Shown one piece after another: positions 19,093 through 25,483 of a stretch of 64,000 bases of DNA. The stretch covers positions 372,001 through 436,000 of the forward strand of contig NZ_RPFJ01000006.1 in assembly GCF_003813905.1 (NCBI RefSeq), read 5' to 3'. A program made the translations under genes and the position numbers. Numbering within the stretch: position 1 is the first letter of the stretch; each line of letters begins with the position of its first letter. This DNA is from Aureibaculum marinum. GTDB taxonomy: Bacteria > Bacteroidota > Bacteroidia > Flavobacteriales > Flavobacteriaceae. The notes under the pieces are model-generated. The model ran no database searches. It was not told the origin of the DNA and worked only from the letters and a program-made list of their open reading frames with translations.

Positions 19093-19213
19093 TAAAAATT
19101 CTAACAATTTTTTCCTTTTATAAAATCCTATTCTTTTTTATAAATAGGTAATCAATTGGTTTTGTATAGAAGTTTGTTTTAGATATTAGCGTTCAACAAC
19201 AAAAATCAAACTT

Positions 19214-20011
19214 ATGAAAAAACAAATTGCAGTTTTATTAATCTTGTTTATAGCTTTTTCTTGTAAAAAAGAGAAAAATAATCATCAAAATAAAGAAGTA
19301 GCACAAAAAGAGATGGAAAATTCAGAAGATTGGATTTCTCTTTTTAATGGTGTAGATACTAAAGGTTGGCGAGCTTATAATGGAGATGCAATGCCTCCAG
19401 GATGGATAGTAAAAGATAGTGTTTTAACGTTTGATACAGAACTAGGGTTAGAGCAAGACTATACTGGAGGAAAAGATATCATTTATGGAGATGAAGAATT
19501 TGATAATTTTGAATTATACGTAGAGTGGAAAATACCAGAAGGTGGTAATAGTGGTATTTTTTATCACTTAAAAGAAAATATTCCAAATGCAGGTCCTCCA
19601 GATATTGCTCCAGAATATCAATTGATTGATGATGAAAATTATGCTAAAATTCATGATTTAACCGAATATAACACTAGTTTAGGTTACGAAAACCCTTCAG
19701 AATTACATCCCTTACAAGCTACTGCGGCTGACTATGCAATGTATCCTGCTAATACAGAAGTAAAACAATTAAATCCAGCTGGAGAGTGGAATAGTACTCG
19801 GATAATTTTTACATCAGAAAAAGTTGAACATTGGTTAAATGGTAAAAAAGTTTTAGAGTTTGTTCCTTGGTCTGAAGATTGGTATGCTAGAAAAAATGCT
19901 GGTAAATGGAAAAATGAAGAACTTTATGGCTCATTTAAAACTGGTTATATTGGCTTTCAAGATCATTCGAGTCCAATTTGGTTTAGAAATATTAAAATAA
20001 GAAAATTATAG
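19214..20011 (+). CDS. DUF1080 (3-keto-disaccharide hydrolase family) lipoprotein
   Basis: 265-aa lipoprotein (Cys17 in FSCKK) with a DUF1080 concanavalin-like fold. Seen: SLFNGVDTKGWRAYNG, GNSGIFYHL, PEYQLIDDENY and a C-terminal GYIGFQDHSSPIWFRNIKIR. Members of this family hydrolyse 3-keto-glycosides or bind glycans. The next gene, 12 nt downstream, encodes a Gfo/Idh/MocA oxidoreductase, the usual partner that could oxidise the C3 hydroxyl. A gap of 121 nt separates it from GH20, so it may have its own promoter. Confidence 0.88.
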   Translation: MKKQIAVLLILFIAFSCKKEKNNHQNKEVAQKEMENSEDWISLFNGVDTKGWRAYNGDAMPPGWIVKDSVLTFDTELGLEQDYTGGKDIIYGDEEFDNFELYVEWKIPEGGNSGIFYHLKENIPNAGPPDIAPEYQLIDDENYAKIHDLTEYNTSLGYENPSELHPLQATAADYAMYPANTEVKQLNPAGEWNSTRIIFTSEKVEHWLNGKKVLEFVPWSEDWYARKNAGKWKNEELYGSFKTGYIGFQDHSSPIWFRNIKIRKL

Positions 20012-20023
20012 AAGCTACTCATT

Positions 20024-21355
20024 ATGGATAAAAGAACATTTTTAAAAAGTGCAGTGGCATTAGCAGCTGTAACAGCTATGCCAGGTTCTGTTTGGTCTTT
20101 GGCCAAAAATAAGCATCAATTAAGAGTTGCTCAAATTGGAGTGGGTAATATGGGGGCTGCAGATCTCGAGGCTATATCTAAACACTCAATGGTTGAAATA
20201 GTTGCATTGTGTGATGTAGATTCTAAATATTTGGCTGATGCAAAAAAATTACATCCTGCGGCTAAAACATATGCAGATTATAGAGTCATGTTTGAAGAAA
20301 TGTCTGAAGGTATAGATGCAGTTGTAGTTTCTACTCCTGATCACACTCATGCTCCAGCATCAATTATGGCAATGGAGAAAGGAAAAGCTGTTTATTGTCA
20401 AAAACCATTAACACACCTTGTATCTGAAGCTAGAGTAATGAGAAAAATTGCTGAAGAGAAAAATTTGGTGACTCAGATGGGAATTCAAGTGCATTCTTTT
20501 TATGATTATAAACTAGCTACCTTATTAATTAGAGATGGAATAATCGGAAAAGTAAAATCTGTTCATGCATGGTCTCCCAAAAATTGGGGATATGATGGGA
20601 CTTTATCTAAAGATGTAGATCCTATTCCAGATACGTTAGATTGGAATTTATGGTTAGGTACAGCTGAGGAAAGATCTTATAAGAAAGGCTTTTATCATCC
20701 TATGAATTGGCGTAAATTATTAGATTTTGGTTGTGGTACATTAGGTGATATGGGGGTGCATATTTTTGATACACCTTATAATGCGTTAGAATTAGATGTT
20801 CCCAAAACAATTAAAAATAAATGTAGAAAACCTAATGGAGTTGGCTTTCCTGAACAAAATGAGGTAACCTATATTTTTCCAGGAACAAAATATACTACAG
20901 AAGAAATGTCATGGCATTGGTATGATGGTAAAGGAGCTCCTAAAAAACATAAAGACTTAATGTTGCCAAATAATGAAAAATTACCAAATCAAGGAGCTAT
21001 GTTTGTAGGTGAAAAAGGTCGACTATTATTACCACATTTTATGTTACTACCTAGACATATTGTTAATGGGGAATATTTAGATTTAGACCTTTCAAAATAT
21101 GCTACATTAGGAGAGCCTGTAAGTGATTATGATAAAGATAGCCTAAAACATTATCATGAATTTGTAGATGCTTGTTTAGGTAAAGGCAAATGTTCTGCAC
21201 CGTTTTCATATGCTTCAAGGTTAACTGAAACTATTTTGTTAGGAGTAATTGCTGGTCGTTTTCCAAATAAAACTTTACATTGGGATAGCAAAAATGGAAA
21301 ATTTTTGGAAGAAGAGGTTAATGAGTTTTTAGATAATCCGTATCGAAAATTTTAA
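20024..21355 (+). CDS. Gfo/Idh/MocA-family NAD(P)-dependent oxidoreductase with Tat-like signal
   Basis: 443-aa oxidoreductase. The N-terminus (KRTFLKSAVALAA) looks like a Tat or Sec export signal, followed by a Rossmann fold with VAQIGVGNMGAAD and CDVDSKY, and the family EKGKAVYCQKPLTH motif holding the catalytic Lys-Pro. The C-terminal half has the beta-sheet substrate domain with LDFGCGTLGDMGVHIFD. Exported family members carry their NAD(P) cofactor bound. With the DUF1080 gene it may form a C3-oxidation and cleavage unit on sugars. It is the last gene before the 1-kb curlin leader. Confidence 0.88.
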   Translation: MDKRTFLKSAVALAAVTAMPGSVWSLAKNKHQLRVAQIGVGNMGAADLEAISKHSMVEIVALCDVDSKYLADAKKLHPAAKTYADYRVMFEEMSEGIDAVVVSTPDHTHAPASIMAMEKGKAVYCQKPLTHLVSEARVMRKIAEEKNLVTQMGIQVHSFYDYKLATLLIRDGIIGKVKSVHAWSPKNWGYDGTLSKDVDPIPDTLDWNLWLGTAEERSYKKGFYHPMNWRKLLDFGCGTLGDMGVHIFDTPYNALELDVPKTIKNKCRKPNGVGFPEQNEVTYIFPGTKYTTEEMSWHWYDGKGAPKKHKDLMLPNNEKLPNQGAMFVGEKGRLLLPHFMLLPRHIVNGEYLDLDLSKYATLGEPVSDYDKDSLKHYHEFVDACLGKGKCSAPFSYASRLTETILLGVIAGRFPNKTLHWDSKNGKFLEEEVNEFLDNPYRKF

Positions 21356-21384
21356 GAGAAAGAATTAAAATAGACGCATCTTAT

Positions 21385-21424
21385 ACCAAATAATAACAAT
21401 GCCTGTAATAAATGTTTATTTGGT
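21385..21424 (+). terminator. possible terminator of the glycan-salvage operon
   Basis: Inverted repeat ACCAAATAA ... TTATTTGGT (9 bp, long loop) 30 nt after the oxidoreductase stop, followed by T-rich sequence. The stem is AT-rich and the loop is about 22 nt, so it is only a weak candidate. Confidence 0.3.
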
Positions 21425-21725
21425 TTGTTAAAAATTTGTAATAACACAAGTTTTTATTAAAAATTATTTTGATAGAATTTTACAATAAAAATAGGAGATA
21501 GTACTGTGTTTATAGAAGTAATTTTTTGAACGTTATTTTTGTGTTTTTAATCAGTTTTCTAGCAAAATAACATGTCATATTTTATGATAATTGTTAAAAA
21601 AATCTCTGTAAGTCTTTCTTATATTAATATGGTAATTTTTATCATATATTACCTGCTAACTAGGAGGTTATTTTGAATGTTTGTTTTTATTTTGTTGATT
21701 ATTAGTGTTGTAGGTTGAAATTTTT

Positions 21726-21764
21726 AAAAGGGGTTTTTCCCCTTTTAAACGGGTGTTTTCCCCC
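21726..21764. promoter_or_regulatory. tandem G/C-tract palindromes, possible activator operator
   Basis: AAAAGGGG-TTTTT-CCCCTTTT is a perfect palindrome at 21726-21746. A degenerate second copy GGGTGTTTTCCCCC follows at 21751-21764, giving two sites about two helical turns apart. They end 15 nt before the -33 element, a usual position for an activator. A CsgD-like LuxR-type regulator is a guess. The first hairpin could also act as a terminator, but no gene ends close by. Confidence 0.5.
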
Positions 21765-21779
21765 TTTTTTTTAGTTGGG

Positions 21780-21810
21780 TTTGATTAATTGAAAAAAAAT
21801 GTTAAATTTG
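21780..21810 (+). promoter_or_regulatory. Bacteroidota-type promoter of the curlin leader
   Basis: TTTG at 21780-21783 and TAAATTTG at 21803-21810 with a 19-nt spacer match the Bacteroidota housekeeping consensus (TTTG, about 19-20 nt, TAnnTTTG). The predicted start lies near 21816, giving a short untranslated stretch before the first micro-ORF ATG at 21834. Confidence 0.65.
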
Positions 21811-21833
21811 TTGTGTTATTGATTTTATTTGCT

Positions 21834-21935
21834 ATGAAAAAGACAACAAGATTACAATCAACCAATTTCTATTGCATTCTTCACACTTGCTTTGTAGCAA
21901 AAAATTCAAATAATTTTAATATATATTTTTCTTAA
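21834..21935 (+). CDS. micro-ORF 1 in curlin leader (33 aa, candidate leader peptide)
   Basis: 33-codon frame starting MKKTTRLQ, with FYC at 12-14 and FVAK at 20-23. It starts directly downstream of the consensus promoter. Micro-ORF 2 has the same length up to FVAK and keeps 12 of the first 23 residues. Almost all conserved codons are identical at nucleotide level, with only one synonymous change, so conservation may reflect RNA structure or pairing instead of protein. The start region TTGCTATGAAAAAGA (21829-21843) is perfectly complementary to two candidate small RNAs at 41.6-41.9 kb. Translation is unproven. Confidence 0.4.
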   Translation: MKKTTRLQSTNFYCILHTCFVAKNSNNFNIYFS

Positions 21936-22005
21936 AGTCTTAATAAATTAAGGTGTTTATTATGTAAAAAATGTATTAAAAAGATGTTATTTATTTTAAT
22001 TTGCT

Positions 22006-22116
22006 ATGAAAAAGAATACAGAATTAAAATTCAAAACTTTTTATTGCTATTGTTATGTTTACTTTGTAGCAAAAATTTTAAGTAACTCTACATTATTGTT
22101 TGGATCTGTTAGATAA
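22006..22116 (+). CDS. micro-ORF 2 in curlin leader (36 aa, candidate leader peptide)
   Basis: 36-codon frame starting MKKNTELK, with FYC at 12-14 and FVAK at 20-23, exactly 172 nt downstream of micro-ORF 1. Its start region (22001-22016) has 16 nt of perfect complementarity to the small RNA cores. Its 3' part shares an exact 24-nt block with the third repeat unit (from 22067 and from 22201). No dedicated promoter is seen, so it would be read from the same leader transcript. Status as a true gene is uncertain. Confidence 0.4.
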   Translation: MKKNTELKFKTFYCYCYVYFVAKILSNSTLLFGSVR

Positions 22117-22361
22117 ATTTAGAAATTAAGGTTTATCTAATTACTTATTTTTTATGAAGCTTTATGCTTTTATGGAAAAAATAAGGTTGTGCTTGCTTGT
22201 TAGCAAAAATTTTAAGTAACTCTATTTTTTTTGACCCATTAATTAAATTTAAAAAAAAGAAAATTTAATTAATTACATATGCTCTATAAGGTCTTAAAAC
22301 TTTATAAAACGTATGAACTAACTTTATATTAAACTTTAATTTTAACTTAAAATTTTTTACA

Positions 22362-23762
22362 ATGAAAAATTTAATGATTGCTGCACTTGTTATAGGTGCA
22401 ACTAGTATTTCCTTTGCTCAGGGTAATGAGAGTACAGTTAACCAGACTGGGACTAATCAAGCCGCCTTGGTTGGTCAAATTGGTAGCCAAAACAAATCAT
22501 ATGTAGATCAAGTCGACAACGACAACTTTACATGGGTTTCACAAAATGGGAACAAGAATGTATCTGATGTTGACCAAGCAGGAGCATTTAATTATGGTGA
22601 AGTTTTCCAATCAGGTACTATGAATTCTGCCATGATAAACCAAGATGGTTTGTTAAATGAAGCATATCAAGAGCAATATGGCTACAATAATTTAGCAAAA
22701 TCAACTCAAGAAGGTTTTGGAAATTTTTCAGATCAATATCAAGATGGACGTAATAATGAAGCTATAGTTGGGCAAAACTATAATTCTAGTTTTATCAATA
22801 CGGCTTATCAAGAGCAATATGGTAATGGTAACTGGGCTCATATTTTTCAAGGTGATGAGTTTAATGAAGCTTATCAAACACAATTTGGAAATAAAAACCA
22901 TGCAGATATTTACCAGAACTTATCTAGCTATAGTGGAGAAAATTATGCTTCACAATTTCAAAGTGGTAACCGCAATTATGCATTAATTCATCAAGGTGGA
23001 GATGGTGATTATGCTGAAAATAATTATGCAGAGCAATATCAATTAGGCGGTAATGATAATGAAGCTTATTCTTTCCAAAAAAGTTTTGATAACGAGTCTT
23101 ATCAAACACAAATGAATGGTAATGAGAATGTGGCTAAAGTTAATCAAGATGATGCTTCTTGGTTATTTGCTTCTAACAATAATCTTGCATTACAAGTTCA
23201 AGATGGAAATAGAAATAGAGCTACAGTTAATCAAAACGCTAATTCATATAGTAATGAGGCATATCAGTTTCAAGTTGGTAATGACAACCGTGTAGAAGCT
23301 ACTCAAAGCGGAGCTTCTAATGTTTCAGTTCAAGAGCAAGATGGAAACCTTAATGAATCTGACGTAAATCAGGGACAAACTTTAGCTTTATTAACTGCTA
23401 ATAATAGTAGTCATTCAGTGCAAGAAGGAAATAGAAATAAAACTACTGTGAATCAAGATGGAATATCAAATTTAAGTGGAATTTATCAATTAGGTAATAG
23501 AAATAATGCTGTAATTGATCAAGATGGATTATCCAATGTTTCTGGTGTAGCTCAATTAGGAAATCGTAATGGAGCTTGGATAACTCAAGATGGTACTCTA
23601 AACATTTCAGGAGTAGCTCAGTTTGGAAATAATAACAAGGTTTATTCTCTTCAAAATGGAATGGGGAATGTTTCAGGAACTATTCAAGTTGGAGCAAATC
23701 ATGTTAATACCGTACATCAAGTTGGAAATGGAAATACTGCTGGTGTAATTCAGTCTAACTAA
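22362..23762 (+). CDS. major curlin-like amyloid subunit (CsgA-like, about 38 strand units)
   Basis: 466-aa secreted protein. A Sec signal peptide ends near residue 19 (ISFAQ). The rest is a chain of about 38 short strands of the form N-x-A-x-V-x-Q-x-G, equal to about 19 curlin double repeats; E. coli CsgA has five. Regularly spaced Gln and Asn give the stacked ladders of a functional amyloid. Central units use AYQEQYG, while units near both ends use VNQ or VAQ, so the repeats fall into classes. It precedes homologues of CsgE, CsgF and CsgG, which would secrete and anchor it. A strong terminator follows, so it may be expressed at a higher level than the assembly genes. Confidence 0.93.
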   Translation: MKNLMIAALVIGATSISFAQGNESTVNQTGTNQAALVGQIGSQNKSYVDQVDNDNFTWVSQNGNKNVSDVDQAGAFNYGEVFQSGTMNSAMINQDGLLNEAYQEQYGYNNLAKSTQEGFGNFSDQYQDGRNNEAIVGQNYNSSFINTAYQEQYGNGNWAHIFQGDEFNEAYQTQFGNKNHADIYQNLSSYSGENYASQFQSGNRNYALIHQGGDGDYAENNYAEQYQLGGNDNEAYSFQKSFDNESYQTQMNGNENVAKVNQDDASWLFASNNNLALQVQDGNRNRATVNQNANSYSNEAYQFQVGNDNRVEATQSGASNVSVQEQDGNLNESDVNQGQTLALLTANNSSHSVQEGNRNKTTVNQDGISNLSGIYQLGNRNNAVIDQDGLSNVSGVAQLGNRNGAWITQDGTLNISGVAQFGNNNKVYSLQNGMGNVSGTIQVGANHVNTVHQVGNGNTAGVIQSN

Positions 23763-23768
23763 ATTTAA

Positions 23769-23808
23769 AAAAGAAGCGAAAACTTAGTTTTCGCTTCTTT
23801 TAATTTTT
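23769..23808 (+). terminator. intrinsic terminator after the curlin gene
   Basis: Perfect 15-bp stem AAAAGAAGCGAAAAC / GTTTTCGCTTCTTTT with a TTA loop at 23769-23801, followed by a T-rich tail. It separates the major curlin from the minor subunit and assembly genes. Confidence 0.85.
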
Positions 23809-23814
23809 ATTTAT

Positions 23815-23822
23815 TATATTTG
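23815..23822 (+). promoter_or_regulatory. -7 element for the CsgB-like and assembly genes
   Basis: TATATTTG matches TAnnTTTG and lies 28 nt before the ATG at 23851, just after the terminator. No good -33 element is visible, so activator help is likely. Confidence 0.4.
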
Positions 23823-23850
23823 ATTAGTCTTCAAATTATTACAAAAAAAT

Positions 23851-24279
23851 ATGAATTTAAAATATATAGCTTCTGTAATTTTATTAGTTACTGTATCATT
23901 TTGTAATGCTCAGTTATTACAAGACGATAATTCTGCTTTGATAAATGCCTATTTTAATCAGAGTAATAATTTTGTTAAAAATAAGGAATCTAATCAGAAA
24001 AATAGTTTACTTTCTCAAACTTCATTATACCAAATAGGAGATAATAATTACATGAATATTAATACGTCAGTTAAAAATAAATTGGAAGTCTCTCAACAAG
24101 GAAATGATAATTTTTATGAGTTTATCAGCTATTATGGTTCAAAAGATAGTAACATTCAGGTTTTTCAAAAAGGGAATAATAATGGGGTTTACATTTATGG
24201 AGAGAATAATTTAAGTAAAGATTTAATTATAAATCAACAATCCAATAATCAACATATTTTTATTACTAATTATAAATAA
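23851..24279 (+). CDS. minor curlin-like protein (CsgB-like nucleator candidate)
   Basis: 142-aa secreted protein with a Sec signal peptide (ending near FCNAQ) and a few degenerate curlin units: SLYQIGDNNYMNI, EVSQQGNDNFYEF, QVFQKGNNNGVYI and a terminal INQQSNNQHIFI. Low repeat number, degeneracy and position between the major curlin and the CsgE-like gene fit a CsgB-like nucleator that tethers fibres to the surface. The N-terminal third (20-65) is Asn-rich without repeats. Function is inferred from repeats and context. Confidence 0.78.
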   Translation: MNLKYIASVILLVTVSFCNAQLLQDDNSALINAYFNQSNNFVKNKESNQKNSLLSQTSLYQIGDNNYMNINTSVKNKLEVSQQGNDNFYEFISYYGSKDSNIQVFQKGNNNGVYIYGENNLSKDLIINQQSNNQHIFITNYK

Positions 24280-24347
24280 GTGTATTTAATAACTATCTAA
24301 ACTCATAAAATTTGTATCAACATTACCTACTAAATTAATCAAGAACT

Positions 24348-25064
24348 ATGCGATTTTCTTTGACCATATTATGTTTCTTTTTTTGTTTAATTCTTTTCGG
24401 GCAAGAAAATCATATTGCTGTAAAAGCTAATCTTAAAGTAGATAATTCAGAAGGATTAATAGATGTTGAAGGTTATGCTGAAAACTTAGAAGATATATTT
24501 CAGTCAGATCTTGAGTACTTACTTTTGTCATTAAAAACTGGTAAGACAGGTAATTTGTCTAAAAATTCTCAGTCTGGTAAATTTTCCCTTTCGCCTAAAG
24601 AAAGTAAAAAGCTATCTACATTAAAAATCAATATTCAACCTGATGAAGAAATTAAATTGTTCTTGTATATTCGAAAAGAAAAACTTTTAATATCAAAAGA
24701 CACATTAGTTATTTCTAATAAAAAAGAACGGGCTTTTAATCAAGCTGAAGCTGAAAATTATGAAATGATTGGTTTAGTTGTAGACGATGTAATTACTAAA
24801 CTTGGTAAAGACTTTTATGATTATTTTTATCAGAAATACAGTTCTAGTAGTTTAAAATACCCATTCATTATTCATGTTAATGAAAAACCAATGATAGGTA
24901 TAAGTAGTGAAATTACTATTGTTATTGATGATGTAGATATTTTTAAAACCATGACAAATCCAAAACAGGAATATTTGGAGGTAATGGCACAACAAGCTAT
25001 TCTGGCAATTAACAACTATGCTAAACAACGAGCATTGTTTTCTAAGCGAAAAATAAGATTCTAA
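24348..25064 (+). CDS. csgE: CsgE-family curli assembly protein with N-terminal CsgH/CsgC-like domain
   Basis: 238-aa periplasmic protein with a Sec signal peptide (1-19). Residues about 24-122 resemble the CsgH/CsgC amyloid-inhibitor fold: a beta-rich stretch with GKTGNLSKNSQSGKFSL and a following LSxxKINIQP strand. Residues about 137-238 match CsgE: EMIGLVVDDVITKLGKDFYD, VNEKPMIG and a C-terminal helix with MAQQAILAINNYAKQR. CsgE caps the CsgG pore and selects curlin cargo. E. coli CsgE alone is about 129 aa, so this is a two-domain version. It lies 11 nt before csgF. Confidence 0.88.
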   Translation: MRFSLTILCFFFCLILFGQENHIAVKANLKVDNSEGLIDVEGYAENLEDIFQSDLEYLLLSLKTGKTGNLSKNSQSGKFSLSPKESKKLSTLKINIQPDEEIKLFLYIRKEKLLISKDTLVISNKKERAFNQAEAENYEMIGLVVDDVITKLGKDFYDYFYQKYSSSSLKYPFIIHVNEKPMIGISSEITIVIDDVDIFKTMTNPKQEYLEVMAQQAILAINNYAKQRALFSKRKIRF

Positions 25065-25075
25065 ACCCAATTGAA

Positions 25076-25477
25076 ATGAAAAAAATATTACTTTTTTTAC
25101 TATTTTTTATACCTACTATATTAACCGCACAACAACTCGTTTATAGTCCTATCAACCCTTCCTTTTTAGGAGGAAATTCTTTTAATGCATCTTGGTTGTT
25201 GAGTTCAGCAGAATCTCAAAATAAATTAAAAGAGGAGACTAACGCTAATAATCAATCTACAGAGCTTGAGCAGTTTACAGAAACTTTAAATAGACAATTG
25301 TTGAGTTCATTATCAAGAGATTTATTTTCCAATACTTTTGGAAACGAATCTTTTAAAGAAGGTACCTTTACCTTTGGTAGTTTGGTAGTGGATATGGTAC
25401 CTACTAGTACAGGTTTGTCAATAGGTATTTTAGATACAGATACCGGAGAACAATCACAAATATTCATACCAAATTAA
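25076..25477 (+). CDS. csgF: CsgF curli assembly protein
   Basis: 133-aa secreted protein with a signal peptide ending near residue 18. Mature residues begin QQLVYSPINPSFLGGNSFN, then ASWLLSSAESQN, matching the conserved CsgF N-terminus that inserts into the CsgG channel and forms the second constriction. The C-terminus is a beta-rich domain ending in DTDTGEQSQIFIPN. Length matches E. coli CsgF (138 aa). It lies between csgE and csgG, 6 nt before the csgG ATG. Confidence 0.93.
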   Translation: MKKILLFLLFFIPTILTAQQLVYSPINPSFLGGNSFNASWLLSSAESQNKLKEETNANNQSTELEQFTETLNRQLLSSLSRDLFSNTFGNESFKEGTFTFGSLVVDMVPTSTGLSIGILDTDTGEQSQIFIPN

Positions 25478-25483
25478 TTTTTG

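Larger units (their letters stand above)
21827..22280 (+). repeat. three imperfect tandem leader repeat units
   Basis: Units 1 and 2 begin with TTTGCTATGAAAAAGA and carry TTTGTAGCAAAA 61 nt after the ATG, so TTTGCTA can pair with TAGCAAA. The TAGCAAAA block recurs at 21895, 22067 and 22201. Units 2 and 3 share TAGCAAAAATTTTAAGTAAC plus four more bases. Unit 2 ends in a 9-bp hairpin (22109-22117 with 22132-22140) and unit 3 in a 13-bp hairpin (22238-22250 with 22261-22273). Unit 3 lacks the micro-ORF. Confidence 0.7.
21356..22361 (+). other. 1-kb intergenic leader upstream of the curlin gene
   Basis: No gene above 40 codons. 21425-21720 is AT-rich with nothing recognised. 21726-21764 holds two G/C-tract palindromes, 21780-21810 a consensus promoter, 21827-22280 three imperfect repeat units, two of them containing micro-ORFs. 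22281-22361 runs into the curlin start without a clear second promoter. If transcription starts near 21816, the curlin mRNA has a leader of about 545 nt. Confidence 0.7.

Noticed and set aside
21827-22080. Leader repeats as extra minus-strand copies of the small RNA
   Set aside because: The minus strand shares only the 15-16-nt core; it lacks the 5' hairpin and the CCCACTC terminator, so complementarity is the better reading.
22400-23750. Regular short repeats that might look like a CRISPR array
   Set aside because: Repeats are in-frame, degenerate and encode curlin strands; no conserved repeat/spacer pattern or cas genes.
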